In this document: positions 1-8,786 of the stretch, one piece after another
Position numbering within the stretch: the stretch's first letter is position 1
How the letters are laid out: every line of letters starts with the position of its first letter
Assembly: GCA_036023115.1 (NCBI GenBank)
Contig: JAYKKT010000076.1
Location: forward strand, 1,178,001-1,242,000
DNA: 64,000 bases
Direction: 5' to 3'
From: Brasenia schreberi
Taxonomy: Eukaryota; Streptophyta; Magnoliopsida; Nymphaeales; Cabombaceae
Notes under the pieces: model-generated
Seen by the model: the letters and a program-made list of their open reading frames with translations, nothing else
Databases searched by the model: none
What the model was told of the DNA's origin: nothing
Position numbers and translations under genes: made by a program

Positions 1-943
1 ACCTAAATCTTAAAGACATAGCGGAAGGAAAATACAACTATATATATATGGGCCCGAAGGTCGCCAACGTGTGTGTGGGTGTTGTGTGTATATGTAAAGA
101 CAACTCACACGACTTGGAATGTAAAACCCAAATTGAATTGCAATACGGCTCTTATTAGAGTCTTGGGATTAAGAGCGAAAGCTCAATGTGTGTGAGTGTG
201 GAATTGAAAGACTACGCACACAACTTGAATGAAAAACCCCGAATTGAATTGCAATACGGCTCTTATTAGAGTCTTGGGAGTAAGAGCGAAAGCTCAATGT
301 GTGTGAGTGTGGAATTGAAAGACAACACCCATGACTTGAATGTAAACACATGCAGCTAAACTTATATAAATAAAGCTATATCTTAGGGGCTGTCAAGGCC
401 CATGTGTATGCAAAAAGTGTGCAACTAAGAGCGGAAAGGCTCAAGTGCACATGTGTGCTTGTGTGTCATACATCAATATTACATCTTGGGGGGAGACTAC
501 GCTCCATTATTACAACCCCATATCAAAATTTAATTGAATATAAAGCAAGTTCATATAATAGACCAAGTTTAGACACTTACATGTAGCTGGTCCATCTTCA
601 ACTTGCGTGGACTTGGACTTGTGATTCGCCTTGGGCAGCTAAGAGGAGTCCCTTAGGTAGCTTGTCACGGCTGGTAGGAGTGTTGGCCGGCTGATATTGA
701 GGTGTTTTAGGGAAGGTAGGTTGATCTAAGGTGTGATGCTGGGAGTTGGGATGAGTTTAGGGACAGGTAGGGGTGCTCTGTTGGGTGGAAGGAAGGATCA
801 TGCTGGCTGAGTGGAAGGGAAAATGGCAGGTGGATGGGAGTGCTGGCAAGTGGTGCAGGTCGGCTGGGCAGGTGTTGGGTGGTGCTCGGCTGGGAGGAAG
901 AGAGGTGTTGGCTAGGTGGAATTGGGGTGGGGTATGGTGGTGT

Positions 944-1027
944 TGGTGGCCGGGTGGAAGAGGATGGCTGATGGTGGCCGGGTGGAAGAGGATGGTTGAT
1001 GGTGGCTGGGTGGAAGGAGGTGGCGCT
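944..1027. repeat. 28-bp minisatellite in LTR C, three units
   Basis: Three head-to-tail units start at 944, 972 and 1000, each beginning TGGTGGC(C/T)GGGTGGAAG. The last unit is degenerate at its end. Single GGTGGAAG words are scattered up to about 1160. The open frames here (Pro- or Gly/Trp-rich) follow from base composition and are not genes. Confidence 0.75.
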
Positions 1028-1963
1028 GTCCAGGTCCTGGTCGGGTGGAAGGGTGGCAGGTGCTGCAGGTGGAAGGGAAGTGATGGAGTTGGCCAGTTGG
1101 GAGTGAAGGAAAATGATGGAGTTGGCTGGAGCTGCTGGTGGCCGGGTGGAAGGGAGGTGGCGTTGTCCAAGTCCTGGCCGAATGGGAGGATGAAGAGAAT
1201 GAAGAGGGTGAAGAGAGGCTGGCCGAATCCAGAGAGTGAAGGCAAGGAACCCGCAGGTGAGGGATGGGTTCTTATATAGGCTGGCTAGGGATTAGTGGCT
1301 GGGGGAATAAGGGAGCTAGGTCGGTTGGGTTGGGGGCCAGATATTTTATTTTGGTGGGCTAGGATATATTGTGGGTTAGATATTTTCATTTAGGTGGGTT
1401 GGGCTAGTGGTTTGGGGTAGGTGGTCTGGGTTTAGTTGGTTAGGGACTTAGTTAGGTGAACTAAGGTTAGCTTAGGGCTAGTTGGTTAGGGTCTAGGTGG
1501 TCCAGTTAGGTGAGGTCGGCTAGGTGAAGTGGGTGTGGTTTTGGGTGAGAAGGGCTAAGTCTAGGTTAGGTTTGGGTTAGGTTTTAGGAAAAATGGTTAG
1601 GTGAGGTAAGCTAACTTAGGGCTAGGTTTAGGAACCACCTCTTGGAGTCGGTCCATTACCTTAGTTGCAGTCATATCCAAGTTGGTGCAGCCCTAGGTCA
1701 AGTGTAGGTGCATACAAGCTTGAACCCACACTCTTGGTTAAACCCACAAGGCTAATCCACTTTTGACCAAAAAGTCAAGCCTACCAACTTTCTCACTCTT
1801 ACTTTATGGCCCTTTTCTCTCTCTACCCAAGCCTTCCAAGGGCATTCACGTGAACTTTTGTGGGCCCCTCGCCCCCATTTATGGGGAGGTGAAGTGGGAC
1901 ATGGATATAGATATTGGATTTGGATCTTGGGATCCAAATCCAAATCCAAATACATTTTGGGTT

Positions 1964-1992
1964 CGGATCTGGATATATATGGTCCAGATCCG
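1964..1992. promoter_or_regulatory. Palindrome enclosing TATATAT in U3 of LTR C
   Basis: Ten-base arms CGGATCTGGA (1964-1973) and TCCAGATCCG (1983-1992) flank TATATATGG. Versions with 7-9 base arms occur at the same relative place in A (about 7110-7134), B (20969-20995), S1, F1, F2, E, H and I. It could be a TATA-containing promoter element or a hairpin. This is inference; only the inverted repeat is seen directly. Confidence 0.55.
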
Positions 1993-2464
1993 ATCCAAAT
2001 TTGATTTTTTTTATTCCTTCATGGCGTTTCGAGACGGACGGTTTGTGCGGGACCTGACTTCATCAGTACTCCATCTTGCGTAGGGTCTTCGCCAACATTG
2101 TCGTCCGATCTCCTTCTCACCTTCGAGATTTCGTTTTGATCATCTTTTTGATATTTGGGGCTTCGATGTCTGAGAATTTGAGGATGCTTTTGACATGAGA
2201 GTTGATATGTCGGGCTTGAAGTATGCTTCGGGTCCGGGCTCTCCTTTGCCTTTTCGATCCGCTTTTATCAAGCTAGGAGACTTTTGGAAATTCAAAACAC
2301 TATTTATAGTCTAAAAAGAAATATGTACAGAGTTTTAAATCATATGTAAAGGTTTTCAAATATGTACAGGGTTGTTTGGAAGGCTCCTAGGTTTCCAGAC
2401 TCAAAATAGCCCTTTGGGGCTGCTTTTGTAAACCCAGGTATGTTTGAGAAAATTATGGGATTTT

Positions 2465-2536
2465 GGGGTGTTTACAGATGCCCTTCTTTGGCATTATCCA
2501 AATAGATTTGGATAATGGCAAAGACGACAACACCCC
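2465..2536 (-). other. Hairpin spanning 3' LTR edge and polypurine tract, element C
   Basis: The outer arms GGGGTGTT (2465-2472) and AACACCCC (2529-2536) can pair. Inside them lies a second inverted repeat (2486-2523) with CATTATCCAAAT against ATTTGGATAATG around a two-base centre. The polypurine tract (sense AAGAAGGGCATC) and the LTR boundary at 2476/2477 fall between the two stems. The same architecture is present in elements A, B, E, H and I. Confidence 0.65.
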
Positions 2537-3639
2537 TTTTAATGTCCCTCTAGATCTATCCACGAAATATGGGATCGTCCCAATTTTTGAGCAAAATCTC
2601 TCTTTTAAACCTGGTAGGAGGAGATATCACGCCAAAGGGAACTTTTCTATGGTTTCTGGTCCTAAACGGGGATCATGTTATGCAAGTGTTCATGCATGAA
2701 TATGCACATGCATGACATGGATGAGACGCCAAGAAGGGCGACCTCCTAGAGACCAGATGGTATGGTCGAACTCTTGAGACTTACGAAGACCTGCTGCTCC
2801 AAGTGAGCGAGCCCTATGTTGCTTGATGTTCGATTTTTCAAAATCTATTTACAATAGGGAAATTGCTTTTAGCCTCGGTCCTAAAGACCTTGAGCTCTTC
2901 GCGTTTGCCTTTGCTTGAGTCTTGACACTCGCTAATCTAGCGGAGGTTTTATAAGAAAACAAGCTAAATTTCAAAATTCCTATGCCTTACTCAAAACGTC
3001 GAATTCTCAAACAAAATGAAATTCAATTAAGTCAATCCTATTTTTACTTTAGGATTCCTAGAAATGAACCATGTTTTACTTGGGATAAGTCATAAGGATG
3101 GGAAAGAGATACCACGGTCCCTTCTGAAGTGTCCTGTGGTTTGAGGCATAGAAGGCAGAAAACTGCTCTTTTTGAGCTTTTTGGCCTTTTCTTTTTTTTT
3201 TCATAGAGGGTCTCCCTTTGGGAGTATTTTTTCTTTAATCCCTCTTTTCCATAAAAGAATCGAATTTTGCTTTTGACTCAGGTTTCATTCTTTGGGAAAT
3301 AGATTTTGGCGGGGATTTCCCTTTGTTTTTGGCCATATTTTCCTTTTGGGAGGAGAAGAGAAGAGGGGAGGACTTATCCCAAGGTTATACTCGATCCATT
3401 CCAAATTAGCCTATTTAGAAATAGCACGTACTACTTGCAAGTATCTTGCTATATTGAACTAGGCCTTTCTTTGTAAGAAGAAGGATTTTGAAATGTAACC
3501 ACGTATTTGGAAAGCTCCACTCTTTTAGAAGTGTGAATTCTCTCGTTCAGGGCCACACAATTCGCCTTTGAACCTTACTTTTGAGGTTTCAAAGCAGCTA
3601 TCCCTAAGAATTTTCGAAAATGGGAATTTAACCCAAACC
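2477..3639 (-). other. 3' noncoding region of element C
   Basis: This is the stretch between the pol stop and the 3' LTR in the sense direction. It aligns by eye with 7618-8786 of A and 53868-55048 of I. It has no credible gene. It carries the conserved hairpin ACCACGG...TGTGGT at 3111-3140, here with one stem change (CCTGTGG). It also has the block with CTCCC-TTT-GGGAG inside AGAGGG...CCCTCTT arms near 3205-3250. Confidence 0.7.
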
Positions 3640-3797
3640 CTACACATAATACTTCTTCAAGTATTGAATATTGATAGGATCTGCTAAATTCCTATCTTCT
3701 ACATCGATCAACCAGTATGAGTTGTTCGTGGTGGTTGCACGCACAACATAAGGTCCATCCCACTTGGGGCGCCACTTTCCAAGTGGATGTGGGCCAC
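3640..3797 (-). pseudogene. pol: Element C pol, C-terminal end of integrase (split by element B)
   Basis: In the sense direction this encodes the last part of the integrase after the GPY module: DVEGRN..., ADPINIQYLKKY, then TAG at 3642-3640. It stops abruptly at 3797, where B is inserted. The upstream coding sequence resumes at 31490 after one copy of the TSD GCCAC. It is part of a broken pol and cannot be functional. Confidence 0.85.
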
Positions 3798-4295
3798 TGT
3801 AGACACCGAAAATTTTCACTTACGGGTTCTTAGGCCTGAAGTGAACCTTTTCGCAATCTACTTCGCTTTATGGGCGTGCCAGCTAGTTTACTTTAACTAG
3901 CAAAGTATGTTTTGAAAACAATCTGACTTTTGAAAGGCGATTGTAGGCAAGCGGGATTTTTACGTCGCAGACCTTCTTGCACCGATGCACAAGGGTCAGT
4001 CTGTACGCTTAGAGACTTCGTTTTGAAACAAGTTTAACTCCAAATATATTTTGAATGAAGAAGTGTTTTAAAACCTTTTGAAAACCATGCATTTGGGCGA
4101 TTTTGACTTTGTAAGGGTTGGACGACCCTAAGTCTTTCAAATTTTAATCTACTTAGGCACGATGGGCGTGCATCGAAATAGCCTAAGTCTTGCACGATTT
4201 GATTCGGGTTTGTACGATTTTCAGATTTTAGATCACGTGGATTTGCACGTGCCTAAGTCTTTCTTTTTATCCCTTTATGGGCCACCTAGGTGTGT
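3798..4295 (-). repeat. Element B 3' LTR, first part
   Basis: It starts TGTAGACACC at 3798 directly after the TSD GCCAC. It shares the LTR-end modules of the other subfamilies: the GGGCGTGCCAGCTAG segment, the 36-nt stem-loop block at 3968-4003 and the twin CACGTG block near 4234-4251. The sequence between these modules differs from A. It is interrupted at 4295 by element A, and the LTR continues at 18905. Confidence 0.9.
3968..4003 (-). other. 36-nt conserved stem-loop block, LTR B left
   Basis: On the plus strand it starts CAGACCTTCTTGCACC and ends AAGGGTCAGTCTG. In RNA sense it can fold with outer arms CAGAC/GTCTG and inner arms CTTGC/GCAAG; this copy has one change, GCAC for GCGC. It is the best conserved stretch shared by all LTR subfamilies here (see the copies at 4477, 15765, 25551, 29937, 32709, 50874 and 62040). 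Confidence 0.6.
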
Positions 4296-4476
4296 TGTAG
4301 ACGCGCGAAAATCCCCGCCTCTTCGCCTCTTCCGGGGCTTGGAGTGGATCTTCTCGTGTGTCTAAGGCCTATGTATACAAATAGGGCGTGCCAGCTAGCT
4401 TACTTAAGCTAGCGAAGATATTTTTATCACTGACTTCTAAACGTGGCGACTGTGAGCAAGTAAGCTCTTGTCGTCG

Positions 4477-4512
4477 CAGACCTTCTTGCACCGATGCGCA
4501 AGGGTCAGTCTG
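4477..4512 (-). other. 36-nt conserved stem-loop block, LTR A left
   Basis: It has the consensus form, with GATGCGCAAGG in the middle. It lies 181 bp from the LTR end (4296) that adjoins the primer-binding site in the 5' copy. Confidence 0.6.
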
Positions 4513-4608
4513 TACGCTTTTGCAAAAATCGAGTTTTGGAGAGAAAGTCTGCGAAGCGGTTCGAGGTGTCTATTTCGGGTCTTTAAGATGCGATTGCATG
4601 TTTTAGAT

Positions 4609-4626
4609 CACGTGGATTTGCACGTG
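4609..4626. promoter_or_regulatory. Twin CACGTG (G-box hexamers) in LTR A
   Basis: CACGTGGATTTGCACGTG holds two perfect CACGTG palindromes with six bases between them. The same 18 bases recur in LTRs of A (right), B, D, S1 and I. CACGTG is the classic G-box core bound by plant bZIP and bHLH factors. In RNA the two palindromes could instead act as pairing sites. Which of these applies is not shown by the sequence. Confidence 0.45.
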
Positions 4627-4810
4627 CCTAAGTCTTTTCTTTTATCCCTTTTCGGGCCACCTAGTTTGTGTGTTATGAACACTCCACTACATGGGCGAAT
4701 TCGAGCGGGGCTTGTTTCGATGCAATATGCGTCCTACCTCGTGGTATGGCGTAGATGCAATGCAAACTCACGCTACTCCAAATGGAAAACCCGAAATGTA
4801 AAGACAATAC

Positions 4811-4890
4811 TGAAGGGAAATAATAGAAGGGAAATAACCGAAGGGAAATAACCGAAGGGAAATAACCGAAGGGAAATAACCGAAGGGAGA
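4811..4890. repeat. 14-bp tandem repeat (GAAGGGAAATAACC) in LTR A
   Basis: About five to six head-to-tail copies occur, the first with AATAGAAG in place of AACCGAAG. The corresponding place in the 5' LTR of A is 16099-16178. In B, D and I the unit is shorter or mixed with GACTTGTAAA(A/G)TAAATA units. Copy number differs among subfamilies, as expected for slippage. Confidence 0.75.
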
Positions 4891-4927
4891 TATGTATATA
4901 TCTTATGTATATGAGCCCTTACTCGGG

Positions 4928-5430
4928 TCTTGCAAATAAGAGCGAAGGCTCAATGTGGGTGCATGCTTGAATTGAAAGACTTACACACACGACATGAAAT
5001 TAAACCCAAATATAAATTGCAGTATGGCCTTGACTAAGGTCTTGGGAGTAAGAGCGAAGGCTCAATGTGTGTGAGAGTGCTTGAATTGAAAGACTACCCA
5101 CACGACATAAATGAAACCCAAATATAACTGCAATAAGGCCTTTACTAAGGTCTTGGGAGTAAGAGCGAAGGCTCAATGTGTGTGAGAGTGCTTGAATTGA
5201 AAGATTTACTCACACGACAAGAAATGAAACCCAAATAGTATAGGTCGGCCCTTACTTGGGTCTTTCAAATAAGAGCGAAAGCTCAATGTGTGTGAGAGTG
5301 CTTGAATTGAAAGACTTACTCACACGACAAGAAATGAAACCCAAATAGTATAGGTCGGCCCTTACTTGGGTCTTTCAAATAAGAGCGAAAGCTCAATGTG
5401 TGTGAGTGCTTGAATTGAAAGACAACGCAC
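4928..5430. repeat. 110-bp tandem array with GAGC hairpins in LTR A
   Basis: Units of 110-112 bp start near 4928, 5040, 5151, 5261 and 5371 (last one partial). Each holds AAGAGCGAA(A/G)GCTCAATG, in which GAGC and GCTC can pair around a four-base loop, followed by a TGTGTGAG run and ACACACGAC. The array is present with different copy number in every LTR here, including C (about 140-345), D (about 33170-33680) and S1. Short frames with repeated SHTLS(F/L)RSY words come from this array. Confidence 0.85.
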
Positions 5431-5560
5431 CCAACTTAAACAAAACCCTTCGAAAATGAAAGTATATATGTACACTTATATATTAGGGGCTGATTAGGCC
5501 CGTGTGTGCTAAAAATCGTGCACGACTAAGAGTGTGCACGTGTGTGGTTGTGCCAAGCCA

Positions 5561-5600
5561 CGTTATTACAAGCGGGGGGAGACTATGCTCCGTTATTACA
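5561..5600 (-). other. Direct repeat CGTTATTACA flanking a GGAG/CTCC hairpin, LTR A
   Basis: CGTTATTACA occurs at 5561-5570 and again at 5591-5600. Between them, GGAG (5578-5581) and CTCC (5588-5591) can pair around ACTATG. The stem is kept in B (GGAG...CTCC near 19758) and C (near 490) while the loop bases vary (ACTACG, ACGAAG). The role is unknown; it lies in the transcribed leader if the TATTTAA box is the promoter. Confidence 0.4.
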
Positions 5601-7605
5601 ACCCCGTATCAAATTGAATCTCAAGCAAGTATACAACTAAGGACCGAGTTTAGACACTTACGAGTAGCTGGTTCGTAGAGGTCTTGCTTGGGCGTGGACT
5701 TGGCTTTGGGCTGCAAACGGGAGTTCCGCGAAGGTAGGTGATCAAAGGGGCTGGCCGGCTGCAAGTGGGGCGCGGGATAGGCGCCTCGAAGGTGGCCGAT
5801 GGCAAGTAGATGGCGGCTCCAAGTAGGGGGTTTAAAGTGGCTGAATGAGTGGGTTCTTAGGGTCACTAGGGGAGTTGATAGTTTAGGGAAGCTGGACCTA
5901 AAAGGTGAGCTGGTGGGAAAGGCCGAATGGGACACCTAGGGGAAGGCCGAATGGGAGATGATGGCTAGGTAGTGGCCGGCAGCTTGGGTTATACTAGGTT
6001 CGGCTAGGTTAAAATGGTGGTGGCAAGAGGGCTGAGATGAAGGTAGGATGGGTGGCCAAGAGTGGAGAGGTGGAAGAGAGGGGCTTTGAGGGAGTTTGGG
6101 GTGCTTACCGAATGGGGAGAGGTGGCGGATGGAGTGGGAAGCAGGCGGGCAGGTGGCTGTTGGCTGGTTCGGTTGGGTGGAGGTGATGGCGTCCGGCTGA
6201 GGGGTGGTGGTGGTGGATGGAAGAGGGAAGGTGGCAGAGCAGGTGGCGGCTGGTGGAGCAGATGGAGCAGGCAGAGGTGGGGAGTGGTCCCGGCTGGGTG
6301 AGAGAAGGGAGAAGGAGAGGGCCCGACTGGGTGAGAGGGTGGTTCCCACTTGGAAAACCCGCCCACAAGGAGGGGGGCTTAAATAGGGGATGGGTAGGTC
6401 GGTTAGGGCTGGGCTGTGGGTAGTGGTTAGGTGGTTTAGGTAGGGTGGTATGTAGATAAGGTGGGCTGGAAGGGGTTGGGCCAGATATTTTAAAACTAGG
6501 GGTTTGGGTAAATCGTGGGCTAAGGGTGGTTTAGGGGTTTAGGGCTAGGTTAGGTGGTTGGGTTTTAGGGTGAGGTTTAGTGAGCTAGGTTAGGTGATTA
6601 GGCTAGGTTTAGGCTAGGATTAGGGAAATTAATCTAGGTTTAGGGAAGGATTAGGGAAGTGGGTTAGGTGATTAGGTTGGGATTAGGACGGGATTAGGGA
6701 AGTGGGTTAGGTGATTAGGTTCAGATTAGGGGCGGATTAGGGGTTTAGGCTAGGTTTAGGCATTTTGGGCTAGGTTTAGGTGAAGGAGCTCCCTTAGCAT
6801 GGCCCATAGACCTTGATCACCCCATGTTGGTGCAGCCCTAGGTTAGGTTTTAGCCAATTACAAGCTTAAACCCACTCAATTAGGCTAACCCACATGATTA
6901 ACCCAAACTTGACACACAAGTCAAGCTTAATACAACACTCTTGATATTTTTCAACCCCACTCTCTCTCATGCCCAATATCCCACGTGAATTTCAAGTGGG
7001 CCCCACCTCCATTTATGAGAAGGTGATGTGGGCCATGGATATGGATATTGGATTGGATCTCTGGATCCAAATCCAAATCCAAGTCCACATATGGGTTTGG
7101 ATTGGAATCTGGATATATATGGTCCAGATCCAATCCAAACTGAACTCTGACTCCTTCGAGCTGGGTTCGAAACGGACGATTCGTGCGGGGCCTAACAGCA
7201 TCAGCACTCCGTCTGCGTTGGGTCTTCGCCAACATAGTCGTCCGCCTCCGTTTCTGCCTTCCGGAGATGACTTCAAATGCTATTTTGATAAGAACAGGGT
7301 CTTGGACGTTCGAGATCCTGGGGTGTGAATCAGATACAAGAGTTGCTGCGCCGGGCTCGACAGGTGCTCCGGTTCTGGGCTCTTCTTGGCTCTCCTGCTC
7401 CTGTCTTGATCGGGCCAAGCCACTTCGGGGTTTCAAAACATGTTTTAAAAGGGTTTTCAAAAGCCATATCGTATGTTTTTGAAAGATATAGTTTAAAACA
7501 TATATACAGGGTTGTTTGGAAGGCTCCTGGGTTTCCAAACTCAAAATGGCCCTTTGGGGGCTGCTTGTATAAAACCAGATTTGTTTAAGAAATTCGTGGG
7601 ATTTC

Positions 7606-7678
7606 GGGGTGTTTACAGATGCCCCTCTTTGGCCTTGTCCAAATAGATTTGGATAAGGGCAAAGATGACAAACACCCC
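7606..7678 (-). other. Hairpin spanning 3' LTR edge and polypurine tract, element A
   Basis: Outer arms are GGGGTGTTT (7606-7614) and AAACACCCC (7670-7678). The inner inverted repeat is 7627-7664. Relative to B and C, one inner pair is C-G instead of A-T on both arms (CCTT...AAGG against CATT...AATG), a compensatory change. The polypurine tract (sense AAAGAGGGGCATC) occupies 7630-7618. Confidence 0.65.
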
Positions 7679-8786
7679 TTTTAATGTCTCCCTAGATCTA
7701 GCCACGAAGAATATGGGATCGTCCCATTTTAGCAAAATCTCAATTTTACAAACTCTGGCAGGAGGAGATATCACGCCAAAGGGTTTACTTATGGAATCTG
7801 GTCCTAAATGGGATCATGTTTATGCAAGTACCATGCGTGGAATGCAGATGACATGGGTGTGGTACCAAGAGTGGCGACCTCCCAGAGACCAGATGTGGTC
7901 CTACTCTAGAGACTTACAAGGCCTACTGCTCCAAGTGAGCAAAAATCCTATGTTGTTCGATGTTCGGTTTTCAAAACTTATTTACAAAAGCTATTTACAA
8001 ATGGGACAACTGTCTTGAGCCTCGATCCTAAGGATCTCGAGCTCTTCGTGCTTGCCCTTGTTTGAGTCTTAACACTCGCTCATCTAGCGGAGGTTTTATA
8101 AGAAAACCAGCTTCATTTCAAATCTCTACGCCTTACTCGAAACGTCGAATTCTCAAACAAGATGAAATTCAAGTAAGTAAATCCTATTTTTACTTTAGGA
8201 TTCCTCGAAATGAACCATGCTTTAGCTTGGGATAAGCCAGGGATGGGAAAGAGATACCACGGTCCCTTCTGAAGCGTCCCGTGGTTTAAGGCATAGAAGG
8301 CGGAAAACTGCTCTTTTTGAGCTTTTTGGCCTCTTTTTCCTTTTTTCATAGAGGGTCTCCCTTTGGGAGTATTTTTTCTTTAATCCCTCTTTTTCACAAG
8401 AGAATCGATTTTCCTTTTTGATTCTGGTTTCTTTCTTTTGGAAAGATACTTCAAAATGGGAAATTCCCTTTATTTGGGCCTTTGTTTTCCTTTTAGAAGT
8501 AGAAGAGAAGAGGGGAGGACTTATCCCAAGCCTATACTCGATCCATCCCAGATCAGCCTATTTAGAAATAGCACGTACTACTTGCAAGTATCTTGCTATG
8601 TTGAACTAGGCCTTTCTTTGTAAGAAGCAGGATTTTGAAATGCAACCACGATTTTGAAAACTCCACTCTTTCATAAGTGCGAATTCTCTCACTTAGGGTC
8701 ACACGAGTTCGCCTTTGCACCTTATTCACACGTCTCAGGGCAGCTACCCCTTTAAAATTTTCGAAAACTGGAATTTAATCCAGATC
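7618..8786 (-). other. 3' noncoding region of element A
   Basis: There is no gene here. In the sense direction it runs from the pol stop to the polypurine tract. The ACCACGG...CCGTGGT hairpin lies at 8256-8285, with a perfect 7-bp stem and 16-base loop. Next to it is the CTCCC-TTT-GGGAG block near 8355-8375. The region is closely matched by 47239-48406 (H), 53868-55048 (I) and, reversed, 40904-42075 (E). Confidence 0.75.
8256..8285 (-). other. Conserved 3' noncoding hairpin, element A
   Basis: ACCACGG and CCGTGGT form a 7-bp stem around a 16-base loop containing TTCTGAAG. Equivalent copies are at 3111-3140 (C), 21944-21973 (B), 41404-41433 (E), 47877-47906 (H) and 54505-54534 (I). It survives in non-autonomous B although the coding region next to it is gone, so a cis role in RNA processing or packaging is plausible but unproven. 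Confidence 0.5.

Larger units (their letters stand above)
1..2476 (-). repeat. 3' LTR of element C (left end outside window)
   Basis: The LTR ends on the plus strand with GGTGTTTACA at 2476, directly followed by the reverse complement of a polypurine tract, so it is the 3' LTR of a minus-strand element. Its other end (TGTAGAC) lies before base 1. It contains copies of the repeat with the hairpin GAGC-GAAA-GCTC (about 140-345), a donor-like ACTTAC at 575-580 (GTAAGT in sense), a 28-bp minisatellite, short TTAGG-like repeats (about 1380-1620) and a TATATA palindrome at 1964-1992. It is clearly diverged from the LTRs of A and B, which fits an older insertion. Confidence 0.85.
4296..7617 (-). repeat. 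Element A 3' LTR
   Basis: This is a 3322-bp LTR with TG...CA ends (sense TGTAAACACC...GTCTACA). In the sense direction it has a U3 with the TATATA palindrome and TTAGG-like repeats. Then come a TATTTAA box near 6389-6378, a C-rich leader, donor-like sites at 6109-6103 and 5661-5656, the GGAG-loop-CTCC hairpin at 5591-5578, the 110-bp tandem array, the short GAAGGGAAATAACC repeats, the twin CACGTG and the 36-nt block. The Pro- and Ser-rich frames at about 6004-6368 reflect the C-rich strand and are not genes. Confidence 0.95.

Noticed and set aside
4928..5430. Regular repeats about 110 bp apart, considered as a CRISPR-like array
   Set aside because: The context is plant LTRs, the units are tandem without unique spacers, and they occur in each LTR.
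6004..6368. Pro/Ser-rich open frames on the minus strand in A's LTRs, with Gly/Trp/Arg-rich frames opposite (also at 757-1279, 17292-17710, 28167-28580, 52298-52676, 63464-63842)
   Set aside because: Several frames are open on both strands because the sequence is strongly C-rich on one strand. No domain is present and the frames lie in the LTR leader.
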